A DNA stretch of 64,000 bases from Leptolinea sp. Lineage in GTDB: Bacteria > Chloroflexota > Anaerolineae > Anaerolineales > Anaerolineaceae. The notes beneath the pieces are model-generated. The model made no database searches and was not told the origin of the DNA. It saw nothing but the letters and a program-made list of their open reading frames with translations. This document shows positions 36,076 through 44,789 of this stretch, in pieces. The stretch spans positions 93,344 to 157,343 of the forward strand of contig JAAZMZ010000023.1 in NCBI GenBank assembly GCA_012798535.1, given 5' to 3'. Within the stretch, counting starts at the first letter, position 1. Each line of letters starts with the position of its first letter. The translations under genes and the position numbers were made by a program.

Positions 36076-36678
36076 TTGATTTCTTCCATCATAGTCTGTG
36101 CGGTGTATGTATCCGCACAACTGCTTTCAAATATTGCAAGCCTTCAAATAGTCCGTTTTGCCGGTCTTTCGTTCGATGCGGGAACTTTCATCTACCCGAT
36201 CACTTTCACTTTGCGCGATCTTGCTCATAAGGTACTGGGATTGAAGGGTGTGCGGGTACTGATCATTGCGGCGGTGGCGATCAATCTGTTCATGTCAGTA
36301 TTCTTCTGGTTTGTTTCCACTCTCGAACCCGATACGGCTGCCGGCAGCAGTGAGGTTTGGGGTAAAGTGCTCTCACCGGTTTGGCGTATTACTCTCGCCA
36401 GTGTGCTTTCTCAATTGATCTCTGAATTGACTGACACCGAAGTTTACCGATTGTGGGTGGACCGAATTACCCGGCGTTATCAATGGATGCGTGTAATGGT
36501 GAGCAATTCGATCAGCGTTCCTCTCGATTCACTATGTTTTTCCTTTATGGCTTTTTATGGAACGATGCCGGTTGAATCTGTCTGGGGAATATTTTGGGCG
36601 AATGTTATCATTAAGATGCTGGTTACCGTGATCAGTCTGCCATTCATCTATTTTGTAAAAGAAAAATCTGCCGCTTGA
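36076..36678 (+). CDS. yhhQ: VUT/YhhQ family membrane transporter (queuosine-precursor type)
   Basis: A 200-aa protein with about five or six membrane segments and the family hallmark QLISELTDTEVYRLW. YhhQ of E. coli imports the queuosine precursors preQ0/preQ1. The start is a TTG at 36076 with AAAGGA upstream; an ATG just before it hits a stop. It follows phnE by 34 nt and may be read from the same message. No queuosine enzymes are in the window, so the substrate is inferred from family only. Confidence 0.82.
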   Translation: MISSIIVCAVYVSAQLLSNIASLQIVRFAGLSFDAGTFIYPITFTLRDLAHKVLGLKGVRVLIIAAVAINLFMSVFFWFVSTLEPDTAAGSSEVWGKVLSPVWRITLASVLSQLISELTDTEVYRLWVDRITRRYQWMRVMVSNSISVPLDSLCFSFMAFYGTMPVESVWGIFWANVIIKMLVTVISLPFIYFVKEKSAA

Positions 36679-36688
36679 GAGAATAAAT

Positions 36689-38074
36689 ATGCCACATACT
36701 TCTTCTACTGTATCCTCTTCTTTTCGTGATCCCAGTGGATTTCTTTTCATCAGAAATGGTGAGTTATACCGTCAGGTAAATCAGGAATATCAACCAGTTT
36801 ATGAGAAATTGATGAATAGCGGTTTGTATGAGGCATTGATAAAAAAGGGATGGCTGATTCGGCATGAAGAAGTTCCTAAAACGATACCTGCCGATCCTGA
36901 CACCGCCTTTCTGGTGATAAAACCCGAGAAAGTTGCCTTCATTTCCTATCCTTATGAATGGTCATTCAGCCAGTTGAAAGACGCGGCATTGTTGACTTTG
37001 AAGATCCAAAAATTAGCTCTGGAAAAGGGACTTATTTTAAAAGATGCCAGTGCCTACAATATACAATTTCACAAAGGTAAACCGGTATTAATTGATACAC
37101 TGTCGTTCGATGACTATTCAGAAGGTAAGCCCTGGGATGCCTACCGCCAGTTTTGCCAGCATTTTCTTGCACCTCTGGCATTAATGGCCAGAGTTGATAT
37201 TCGATTAAATCAACTGTTACGAATATTTATAGATGGCATCCCATTGGATTTGGCGGCGAGACTTCTTCCATGGAACACGCGATTCAATCTGGGTCTGGCG
37301 ACACATATCCATATTCATGCCAGCGCCCAGAAAAAATACTCCGAATCCCAGGGAAAAACCGGACAAAACGCAACAGTTTCAAAAATGGGATTGATGGGTC
37401 TGATCGACAGCCTCCAGAATACTGTTAAGGGATTGGATTGGTCTCCACGCGGAACAGAATGGGCAGAGTACTACGACATCACAAACTATTCCGATTCGGC
37501 GTTTGAAATCAAGAAACAATTGGTAAAAACTTTTGTTCAGACTGCCGGAGGCGGAACGATCTGGGATCTGGGCGCAAATACAGGCGAATTCAGCCGGGCA
37601 GTGACTGATCTCGGATCGGTTGTCTCATTTGATATCGATCCGGCTGCAGTAGAAAAGAATTATCAGCAGGTCAAATCTGCTAAAGAAACTGGGATTTTAC
37701 CTCTGGTACTCGATCTGACAAATCCCAGCGCAGATATTGGTTGGGCTAATAATGAACGTGATTGTCTGGCAAAACGCGGGCCGGCGGATGTTGTTCTAGC
37801 ATTGGCTTTGATCCATCACATATGTATATCCAACAATGTACCGTTGGAGAGCTTTGCATCCTATCTGGCAAATTTAGGAAAATATCTGGTTATTGAATTT
37901 GTACCGAAAGAGGATTCACAAGTGCAAATACTATTAAGCACACGGAAAGATATTTTCCCCAATTATTCAATTAATGGCTTCGAAGCTGCGTTCAAGAAAT
38001 CTTTCGAAATTGTAAAGAAAGAGCCGGTTGAAGGCAGCCGACGGGTGTTATATTTATTAAAGAGCAGGAACTAA
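36689..38074 (+). CDS. Class I SAM-dependent methyltransferase, NoeA-like
   Basis: A 461-aa protein. The N-terminal two thirds have ISYPYEWSFSQLKDAAL and ILKDASAYNIQFHKGKPVLID, which resembles a kinase catalytic loop in layout (D-x4-N then D) but lacks other kinase motifs. The C-terminal third is a Rossmann methyltransferase (GTIWDLGANTGEFSRAV, VVSFDIDPAAVEKNY, LALALIHHICISN). Similar proteins are annotated as NoeA-like methyltransferases of unknown substrate. It lies 23 nt before the vWA gene and 10 nt after yhhQ, so it may share their operon. Confidence 0.75.
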   Translation: MPHTSSTVSSSFRDPSGFLFIRNGELYRQVNQEYQPVYEKLMNSGLYEALIKKGWLIRHEEVPKTIPADPDTAFLVIKPEKVAFISYPYEWSFSQLKDAALLTLKIQKLALEKGLILKDASAYNIQFHKGKPVLIDTLSFDDYSEGKPWDAYRQFCQHFLAPLALMARVDIRLNQLLRIFIDGIPLDLAARLLPWNTRFNLGLATHIHIHASAQKKYSESQGKTGQNATVSKMGLMGLIDSLQNTVKGLDWSPRGTEWAEYYDITNYSDSAFEIKKQLVKTFVQTAGGGTIWDLGANTGEFSRAVTDLGSVVSFDIDPAAVEKNYQQVKSAKETGILPLVLDLTNPSADIGWANNERDCLAKRGPADVVLALALIHHICISNNVPLESFASYLANLGKYLVIEFVPKEDSQVQILLSTRKDIFPNYSINGFEAAFKKSFEIVKKEPVEGSRRVLYLLKSRN

Positions 38075-38097
38075 TTACAATTATCACGGAGACCATT

Positions 38098-38943
38098 ATG
38101 CCATATCAGGCTGAAATAAGTCGCGCCAATCCAACTTGCTTCTTGTTTCTCGTCGATCATTCAACATCCATGAATGAACCCGTGATGGGAATCGAGGGAA
38201 ACCCGAAGAAATCTGAGTTTGTTGCAGAAGCTCTGAACCGCGTTCTGCAAAGCCTGGTTGTCTCTGCCTCAAAAGACCTGGATATTCGTCCTTATTACCA
38301 GGTCGGCGTGATTGGATATGGATCAGAAATTCGATCGATTTTACCAGGCGCTGATGATGATACACATCTGGCATGGATCAATGATGTATATCAAAATCCT
38401 TTGCGTATTGAGGATCGGATTCGTCAGGAACCGGATGGAGACGGCGGTTTCATAGACATTAAGGTGAAGTTTCCCGTCTGGGTTGAACCATACAGCCGAG
38501 GAAACACTCCGATGCGGCAAGTTTTGGAAGAAGCCCACCGCATTCTTTCCGGATGGGTGGAAGAACACCCGGATTCATATCCACCGACAGTCATCAATCT
38601 CACCGATGGACAATCGAATGATGGAAAAGTCTCAACGGCAGCAGAAAACCTGTGTTCTCTTGCCACCGCGGATGGCAACGTTTTGCTGATCACTCTGCAT
38701 ACATCATCTCATCCATACGATCAACCTGTCTTGTATCCTCATGACCCGGAGCAGATGCCTGACTTTGCTTCACGGGCAATGTTCAACATGTCCAGTCCTA
38801 TGCCGGATAATCTCCGTCGGGCCGCTGAAGAAATCACCGGACTTGAAGTAGATACAAGAGCACGCGGCATTGTCTATAATGCAGATATCGCCGGTATCGT
38901 ACAGGGTCTCGAAATTGGCACCAGGCCGGCTAATCTCTCCTAA
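38098..38943 (+). CDS. vWA-domain protein, TerY-like
   Basis: A 281-aa single-domain von Willebrand factor A protein. The metal-ion site is complete: DHSTSM near residue 19 (DxSxS), NTPMRQ with the MIDAS Thr, and LTDGQSND with the Asp. These features match TerY-type vWA proteins, which bind partners in a metal-dependent way. The ATG has a GGAG site upstream. It is the first of a vWA, PP2C and kinase trio with gaps of 5 nt and a 1-nt overlap, the pattern described for TerY-P triads. Confidence 0.87.
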   Translation: MPYQAEISRANPTCFLFLVDHSTSMNEPVMGIEGNPKKSEFVAEALNRVLQSLVVSASKDLDIRPYYQVGVIGYGSEIRSILPGADDDTHLAWINDVYQNPLRIEDRIRQEPDGDGGFIDIKVKFPVWVEPYSRGNTPMRQVLEEAHRILSGWVEEHPDSYPPTVINLTDGQSNDGKVSTAAENLCSLATADGNVLLITLHTSSHPYDQPVLYPHDPEQMPDFASRAMFNMSSPMPDNLRRAAEEITGLEVDTRARGIVYNADIAGIVQGLEIGTRPANLS

Positions 38944-38948
38944 GTAAT

Positions 38949-39731
38949 TTGGCGCCGATTTCCTGGTTATCATTTACCGTTCCAAAAGCCGGGTACACCG
39001 ATTCAGAAAATGAAGATTCCGTGTTCCCGTCTTCGGGATTTGGGCAAAACGGCAGGGAAAATACATCTCAGTTTCTTGTTGCAGATGGAGCCACTCAGAC
39101 AAGTTTCTCTAATCTATGGGCTAAATGCCTGATAGAGTCCTGTTCTCGAACGCATCTATCAGAAGTCAGCTTTCTGCGTGCTGTCAAATCCGCTCAGATG
39201 GAATGGAATAAAAACCTCGAAGGTGTCGAATTGCCATGGCACGCACAGGAGAAATTGCGGCAGGGAGCATTTTCGGCATTGACATGGCTGGAAATCCAAT
39301 ATTTCCCACTGCAACCAACGTATTCTTTTACCTGGCGAGCTCTGGCAGTGGGTGATTGTTGCCTGTTTATTGCCCGAAACCGCATGATCTACTTATCTTT
39401 ACCACTGCAAAAGCACACAGATTTTACGAATACTCCGGTTTTAATCCCATCGAAAAGTGAAAAACTTAATTCAATAAGCGGTAAGATACAAACAGCCAGA
39501 GGTTCATTGAAAATGGGAGACCAACTGATCCTGGCTTCCGATGCTTTTTCTTCATGGATCATGAAAAAAGCCCAGACAGATCATGGTGAAATTCTCAACA
39601 AAGCCATCTCCATCAAAAAGACGAAGAATTCCAGAGGATTTTCTGATTGGGTGAACGCCCTGCGTAGTAAGAATGAAATTAAGAATGATGATACATCCTT
39701 GATCTTTATTGAACTTGGAGAAGTAGACTGA
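38949..39731 (+). CDS. PP2C-like serine/threonine phosphatase of the vWA-kinase triad
   Basis: A 260-aa phosphatase-like protein: KAGYTDSENEDS and FLVADGATQ match the N-terminal PP2C motifs, GDQLILASDAFSSW the middle and DDTSLIF the C-terminal metal motif. The classical DGxG is DGAT. The start is a TTG at 38949, the only early start codon after an in-frame stop; ribosome-site support is poor. It overlaps the kinase start by one base (TGATG). It is expected to reverse phosphorylation by the neighbouring kinase, possibly of the vWA protein. Confidence 0.83.
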   Translation: MAPISWLSFTVPKAGYTDSENEDSVFPSSGFGQNGRENTSQFLVADGATQTSFSNLWAKCLIESCSRTHLSEVSFLRAVKSAQMEWNKNLEGVELPWHAQEKLRQGAFSALTWLEIQYFPLQPTYSFTWRALAVGDCCLFIARNRMIYLSLPLQKHTDFTNTPVLIPSKSEKLNSISGKIQTARGSLKMGDQLILASDAFSSWIMKKAQTDHGEILNKAISIKKTKNSRGFSDWVNALRSKNEIKNDDTSLIFIELGEVD

Positions 39732-41278
39732 TGTCACACGTCTCATTTCCTTCATTCGCTGATTATCAGTCTGCTCTACAGCACCCGGAAAGAGCTTTTT
39801 CTCATAATTTCCTCCGGCAGAGTTCCGTGGAAAGTGATCTGTGGGGGTTTCCGCGGGTGAGGTCAGGAGGATTTGCCCTGACTTATAAGCTCTCTCTCAA
39901 TGATAAACTATGGGCAGCCCGCTGCTTTCATCGCGTAGTACGCGACCGGTTTATGCGTTACACAGAAATATGCAATTCTCTGGACGAACTGAGGCTGCCT
40001 TTCTTTCTGCCAACGCGTTATCTGCATCGGGGAATCGCCGTTCAGGGGAAGTTTTTCCCAATGACACTGGTTGAATGGGTGGAAGGGGATTCCCTCGAGA
40101 TGTACATTCTCCATAACCTGGAGAATCCGGATAAATTGCTGGGATTGAGCGATAAATTTCGCGATGTTTGCCGACAGATGGAATTTAGTAATATTGCGCA
40201 TGGAGACCTTTCTCATAGAAATATCATCGTCAAATCGGATGAAATTTTTTTGATCGATTATGACGGGATGTACGTACCTGCGCTTTCCGGAAAAAAGAGC
40301 AGTGAACTGGGGAACATTCATTTTCAACACCCGCAGCGGACAAATGCCATTTTTAACCATCGAATGGACCGGTTTTCCTCCATTGTGATCTATCTGGCCT
40401 TGCTTGGTCTGGCAGGTGAATCGGGATTATGGAGACGTTTTCAGTCCGGTGGTGAAGGACTTCTTTTTCAGCAATCGGATTTCTTGAATCCGCATGGCTC
40501 ACAGCTACTTATGGCTTTGGAAAGAAACCCGTTAACAGCCCGTTTTGTTCCACGATTTCGCCAGATTTGTCGGAATTCCATGGAAGATACTCCTTCTTTG
40601 GAGGAATTGATCGCAGCCCATACTTTTGAAGTAACCACGGATCAAGCCGGCAGCCTATTGTGGAATCTCTTCGAAAAGAAGAAATCTAAAATTCCGATAC
40701 TCTATGCCAGGGATACGGCAGCGATCAATAAACTGCAGGGGGAAATAGCGACAGTGGTTGGAAAGATCACCGAGGTGTTCCATGGACAAACTCTCGAAGA
40801 TGAAGAACATATCTTTATCAATTTCGGTGACTGGCAACAGGATTGTTTCACGGGTGTTCTCTGGGGACCGGTATTGGAGGACATGAAAGGAATGGACTTA
40901 TCCTTCGATTCGTGGGTAGGGGAGTGGATGAGTATTCGTGGTCTGATATCTGTACGCAATAAAAGGCCGCAAATTCAGGTGGATGCTGTAACAGACTGCG
41001 TTTTACTCGGTTCGGAAGAAAAAGCCAGACATTTATTGAATAGAGAAAATGCTTCACAACGCCGTCCTGTTATGGACGATTTATCAGCAAACAAACTTTT
41101 GCCTGTGTCACAAAACAGCCATATAAGTGGTTCGGTCGATGGATCCAATAAAAGTGATGCCAAAATTCTCCGACTGACAGATATGTTTGACAGGCAGAAA
41201 GATCCATCTGTTGAGTCTAGAATTAATGAGCTTTATTCGAAAAAACAGTTCAAAAAGCGCAAAAAACGCAGTTCATAA
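39731..41278 (+). CDS. Protein kinase-like protein with C-terminal OB-fold-like domain
   Basis: A 515-aa protein. Residues about 15-290 form a protein-kinase-like domain: WAARCFHR at the position of the usual Lys motif (Arg instead), LVEWVEGDSLEMYI at the hinge, HGDLSHRNIIV as catalytic loop and LIDYDGMYVP in place of DFG. Residues about 340-440 (ATVVGKITEVFHG, GEWMSIRGLISVRN, IQVDAVTDCVLL) look like an OB-fold nucleic-acid-binding domain, followed by a Lys-rich tail ending KKRKKRSS. Such kinases occur with TerY-like and PP2C proteins. Whether it phosphorylates proteins is not shown. Confidence 0.82.
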   Translation: MSHVSFPSFADYQSALQHPERAFSHNFLRQSSVESDLWGFPRVRSGGFALTYKLSLNDKLWAARCFHRVVRDRFMRYTEICNSLDELRLPFFLPTRYLHRGIAVQGKFFPMTLVEWVEGDSLEMYILHNLENPDKLLGLSDKFRDVCRQMEFSNIAHGDLSHRNIIVKSDEIFLIDYDGMYVPALSGKKSSELGNIHFQHPQRTNAIFNHRMDRFSSIVIYLALLGLAGESGLWRRFQSGGEGLLFQQSDFLNPHGSQLLMALERNPLTARFVPRFRQICRNSMEDTPSLEELIAAHTFEVTTDQAGSLLWNLFEKKKSKIPILYARDTAAINKLQGEIATVVGKITEVFHGQTLEDEEHIFINFGDWQQDCFTGVLWGPVLEDMKGMDLSFDSWVGEWMSIRGLISVRNKRPQIQVDAVTDCVLLGSEEKARHLLNRENASQRRPVMDDLSANKLLPVSQNSHISGSVDGSNKSDAKILRLTDMFDRQKDPSVESRINELYSKKQFKKRKKRSS

Positions 41279-41360
41279 AGATATTTTTTATTCGGACAGG
41301 ACTAGGGCAGAATTAATTCGTAAATTGCGTATAGCATATTGACTGGTATTAGTAATGCAA

Positions 41361-42347
41361 TTACCGTTCTGTTTCAAAGATATCGAAATATCCTCGATCT
41401 AGTTCATCATCATTCAAGTGAGCATACCTTTGAGTGACAGCGATACTTTTATGCCTTGCCAGTTCTTGAGCCAGTTTCAGATTTCCCGAACTGTGTAATA
41501 CACGAGTTACAAAGTAATGTCGAAAAGAATGGGGGGTGATGGTACCCACTGCTTCATGCCCCAGGATGGTCTTCACCCAATCCGCCACAATTTCACGCCC
41601 GGTGGTTGTGGTGATAGGCTTGATCTTTTTCCCGGCGCCTTTATCATGTCGGGCAAACACCGGCAGGGAGGCCAGAGGTTTTCCGGTAGATCCATCAAAA
41701 ACGGCTCTGGAAGCCAGGTATTCTTTTATTGCCTCCATAGACCGGGTGCTGAATCGGACGACTGCCTGACGGTTTCCTTTGCCAATAACAATGGCTTTAC
41801 CCTCCATCCAGTCAATATCGCCGCGCCGCAGACCGCAGGCTTCATGTACGCGCAATCCTGTATCCGCCAGCGTGATCAGGAAGGCCCGATCGCGTAAATT
41901 CCGCAGCGCTTCTTCTGCCGAGGATGTTTGCGCGTAGCTTTTAGAGAGCATATGTTCTACAATAATTTCTATATTATCCCGGGGGAACATTGGCAAACGC
42001 TGTCCGGGGCGTCTGGCGCGCTGGTGGATCAACATCTGTATTCGGGGAAGGTTTATGGATGCCAGGTTTTCTGATGCAAGATACTCATAGAACCGGGTTA
42101 CAGCCGTCAGGTAAAGCCTTTCAGTCGAAGGCGCATGATCTTTCAACCGGGAGATCATCCAGGATACAGCTTCCTCTGTAAGGCTCGTAGAAGGGTTTTC
42201 ACGCGACGGCAAATGATTCTTGTCCAGGACTTCCAGAAAGAGTGCCATGGCATTGCCGTATGTGAGAGCGGTATTTTCACTACGGGCCTGTGAAACGGTT
42301 CCCAGAAAGCGTTCTGTGGCTTCATATATGGTTAAATTGGTTGTCAA
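41361..42347 (-). CDS. Xer-type tyrosine recombinase
   Basis: A 328-aa recombinase with an N-terminal SAM-like DNA-binding domain and a complete catalytic set: Arg in DTGLRVHEACGL, Lys in VIGKGNRQ, HSFRHYF, ARHKS and the Tyr nucleophile in TQRYAHL. Length and layout fit chromosomal XerC/D/A/S enzymes better than phage integrases. It starts with TTG at 42347 behind a good AGGAGA site. A 28-bp dif-like sequence lies 27 bp upstream of the start, the arrangement known for single-recombinase systems (XerS/difSL). No phage or element genes are nearby. Confidence 0.88.
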   Translation of the reverse strand: MTTNLTIYEATERFLGTVSQARSENTALTYGNAMALFLEVLDKNHLPSRENPSTSLTEEAVSWMISRLKDHAPSTERLYLTAVTRFYEYLASENLASINLPRIQMLIHQRARRPGQRLPMFPRDNIEIIVEHMLSKSYAQTSSAEEALRNLRDRAFLITLADTGLRVHEACGLRRGDIDWMEGKAIVIGKGNRQAVVRFSTRSMEAIKEYLASRAVFDGSTGKPLASLPVFARHDKGAGKKIKPITTTTGREIVADWVKTILGHEAVGTITPHSFRHYFVTRVLHSSGNLKLAQELARHKSIAVTQRYAHLNDDELDRGYFDIFETER

Positions 42348-42373
42348 GAAGGGTATCTCCTAATCCGCATTTT

Positions 42374-42401
42374 GTTTGCGATAATGTAACTTATCGAAAC
42401 C
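42374..42401. other. Candidate dif site (Xer recombination target)
   Basis: The 28 bp read GTTTGCGATAA, TGTAAC, TTATCGAAACC: two 11-bp arms that are near inverted repeats around a 6-bp centre. The inner part closely matches the XerC/XerD dif layout of E. coli (ATAATGTA and TTAT at the same positions; 16 of 28 bases identical by my count). It lies just upstream of the Xer gene's ribosome site. Confidence 0.65.
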
Positions 42402-42832
42402 ATAAAGCAATTTTACACCTTTTCCCATATTTCCCTCACCCGCTTCGGTCAAAAATACATTTGAAGTCAGAGCATACACAGCTAGAAAATTTATACGGTA
42501 CGCGATCATGTATCCTGCCGCCAACCTGCCAGTCTTATAACACAATTATCGACATTAATATTTATGGATACTCCGTGCAATCATTGCGCCAGATTCATGG
42601 TGCTTTCTTTGAGTACTTCAGAATACCTGTTCTAAACAAGCTCTGGGATAGTAAAAATTTATGATATTTTGTCATTTCAATATCAGTTGAAACCAATATT
42701 GACGCTCGATAAATGAAGTTTTCTATAGAAATTTCCCACATCTACAATAGAACTTCTACACTCCCCCGCTCTTCTGCCGTTTAGTTTTCTTCATCCCTAT
42801 CGTTTTATCTGACAGCCCCATCTCGAACTCAA
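42402..42832. other. Gene-free AT-rich stretch next to the dif-like site
   Basis: No frame here has a ribosome site or recognisable product. It holds one 7-bp inverted repeat (TCAATAT at 42677-42683, ATATTGA at 42696-42702) and several homopolymer-rich runs. I see no tRNA or clear terminator. The stretch may include cis-acting sequence for the recombination site or be remnants of lost genes. Confidence 0.5.
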
Positions 42833-42861
42833 TTTACGAATGAAATCAAACATCGTACAAT
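42833..42861 (+). promoter_or_regulatory. Candidate promoter for the MBL-larA-hydrolase unit
   Basis: TTTACG (42833-42838), a 17-bp spacer and TACAAT (42856-42861), 20 nt before the start codon and just ahead of the AGGAGGAAAT ribosome site. Confidence 0.5.
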
Positions 42862-42880
42862 AGTAGAAACAGGAGGAAAT

Positions 42881-43528
42881 ATGCAAATTACTCCGAATTT
42901 CCATCGTATCGGTGGTTTTGTTAACCAATATCTCATAATTGACGGGAAAGACCTGACACTGATTGATGCCGGATTATCTTCCAATGCTAAAAAAGTGCTG
43001 AATTATCTTATAGCCAATGGATTTGACCTGAAACAGGTGAAAAGAATTCTGGTCACTCATTCTGACACCGATCATTACGGAGCGGTTAATAAGGTTCGCG
43101 AGGCAACCGGCGCTGAAGTATGGACCTCGCAATTAGAAGCAGATGCCATGCGAATCGGCTCCAGCAGCCGGCCAATTGTTCCCAGTGGCTTTTTTAAATT
43201 GATCATGCCTCTATTGGGTGTCTTCTTATCCTCTCCGCCAACGTTTGTGGATAAAATTATCAGTGACGGAGAAACGTTACCCATCCTTGGTGGACTGCAA
43301 GTCATTGCCACCCCTGGTCATACTCCTGGCCATCTTTCTTTCTACCTGCCAAACGAACGGATTCTAATTGCCGGTGATTCAATTAATGAAAGCAAAGGGA
43401 AGCCCGTTCCCACAACCGATGCGACTACATTTGATCCAGAAAGAGCCAGGAAAACCTTCAAAGAATTGATGCACCTGAATCCATCCATCATCGCCTGTGG
43501 TCATGCCTTTTTTGATTTGAGGAATTGA
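42881..43528 (+). CDS. Metallo-beta-lactamase fold hydrolase
   Basis: A 215-aa MBL-fold protein. The metal motif reads THSDTDHYG, so the second His of HxHxDH is Asp; PGHTPGHLSF, AGDSI and ACGHAFF supply the other ligands. This variant occurs in some glyoxalase-II-like and lactonase-like proteins. The ATG has a perfect AGGAGG site. It precedes the LarA homologue by one base and is probably co-transcribed with it; activity on a hydroxy acid thioester or lactone would fit, but is a guess. Confidence 0.87.
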   Translation: MQITPNFHRIGGFVNQYLIIDGKDLTLIDAGLSSNAKKVLNYLIANGFDLKQVKRILVTHSDTDHYGAVNKVREATGAEVWTSQLEADAMRIGSSSRPIVPSGFFKLIMPLLGVFLSSPPTFVDKIISDGETLPILGGLQVIATPGHTPGHLSFYLPNERILIAGDSINESKGKPVPTTDATTFDPERARKTFKELMHLNPSIIACGHAFFDLRN

Positions 43529-43529
43529 A

Positions 43530-44789
43530 ATGAGTCAAATCTTACTTCCATACGGGAAATCTCATGTAATACTGGAGATTGCAGATGATTTGACTCCACA
43601 GATCATAATGCCGCCAATTTCGAGCACGGCTGTTGACGCACACGAAAAAATTGTAGATTCGATCAAACATCCAACGGGCAAGTTTTTATGGCAGCAGATC
43701 AAACCCACAGGAAGGGTGGCAATTGCCATTAATGACAAAACGAGACCGGTGCCCAATAACCTTATGATTCCCCCTTTGCTTGAAAAGCTGGCATCCATAG
43801 GATTTACACCAGAACAGATCACCTTTTTCATCGCGACCGGTACGCATACACCCATGCGGAGTGATGAATTTTCACTTTTATTGCCTTCCGAGATCATATC
43901 TCGATACCGTATTGTGTCTCATGATTGCGACGATTCTGCGAATTTGGAATTTTTAGGAACGACCTCACGGAAAACACCTGTCTGGATCAATGCCGAATTT
44001 TACCATTCTGACCTAAAGATACTGGTAGGCAACATAGAACCACACCATTTCATGGGTTATTCAGGCGGTGCAAAAACGGCGGGCATTGGACTGACCGGCC
44101 GTCAGACCATCAATCAGAACCATGCCATGTTGGTCGAACCCAATGCGACTTTTGCTATTTATGAAGAAAATCCAACCCGCCAGGATTTGGAAGAAATCGG
44201 TGATCTGATCAGAATTCACGGGGTTCTTAATGTCGTGATGAATCCTTCCAGGCAAATTATGTACTCTTTATTCGGCTCGGCGAGAGAGGTGATGATTGCA
44301 GGTATTCCTTTTGCCCGTGAGATTTGCCAGACGAAGATTGATCAGGGAGATTTTGATCTGGTTATCGCTTCTCCGGGTGGTTATCCAAAAGATATCAATC
44401 TGTACCAATCCCAAAAAGGGCTTTCTCATGCCGCCAGTATCACCCGGGATGGAGGTTGCGTTATTCTGGTTGCACAGTGCGCGGAGGGTGTTGGCAGCAA
44501 TAGCTACGAAGCGTTCATGGAAGGGATTACCTCACCTGACGAAGTCTTCATCAAAATGAAAAATGATGGGTTTAAAGTCGGTCCTCACAAAGCGCTCCAA
44601 TTTGCCAGAGAACAAAAACGTATCCGCATAATTATCGTGTCAGATATCGAGAAAAAACGCATTGAGCGGCTGCTGCTGGAATCGGGAGAAAATCTTGAAA
44701 CTGCTTTCAAAAAGGCGTTGATTTCCTTGCCCCCAAATCCACGGATCGCTATTATGCCAAAAGCAACCAACACAATTCCACAACTATGA
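43530..44789 (+). CDS. larA: LarA-family nickel-pincer cofactor-dependent racemase/epimerase
   Basis: A 419-aa homologue of lactate racemase. Residues that hold the Ni-pincer nucleotide in LarA can all be placed with a constant offset of two: His106 (GTHTP), His172 (IEPHHF), Lys182 (YSGGAK) and His198 (QNHAML). LarA homologues act on lactate, malate, phenyllactate or sugar acids, so the true substrate is open. The cofactor-making larB, larC and larE are not in the window and must be elsewhere if it is active. It overlaps the alpha/beta hydrolase start (ATGA). Confidence 0.85.
   Translation: MSQILLPYGKSHVILEIADDLTPQIIMPPISSTAVDAHEKIVDSIKHPTGKFLWQQIKPTGRVAIAINDKTRPVPNNLMIPPLLEKLASIGFTPEQITFFIATGTHTPMRSDEFSLLLPSEIISRYRIVSHDCDDSANLEFLGTTSRKTPVWINAEFYHSDLKILVGNIEPHHFMGYSGGAKTAGIGLTGRQTINQNHAMLVEPNATFAIYEENPTRQDLEEIGDLIRIHGVLNVVMNPSRQIMYSLFGSAREVMIAGIPFAREICQTKIDQGDFDLVIASPGGYPKDINLYQSQKGLSHAASITRDGGCVILVAQCAEGVGSNSYEAFMEGITSPDEVFIKMKNDGFKVGPHKALQFAREQKRIRIIIVSDIEKKRIERLLLESGENLETAFKKALISLPPNPRIAIMPKATNTIPQL

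Noticed and set aside
38949..39000. Frameshift at the PP2C gene start
   Set aside because: The TTG start gives a full domain directly after the vWA gene; no second frame holds a better N-terminus.
41361..42347. Phage or transposon integrase marking a mobile element
   Set aside because: No element genes, tRNA target or flanking repeats are seen; an adjacent dif-like site fits a housekeeping Xer enzyme better.
42290..42664. 124-aa reading frame on the plus strand upstream of the MBL gene
   Set aside because: It runs over the start of the recombinase gene and the dif-like site, has no ribosome site and no recognisable protein features.
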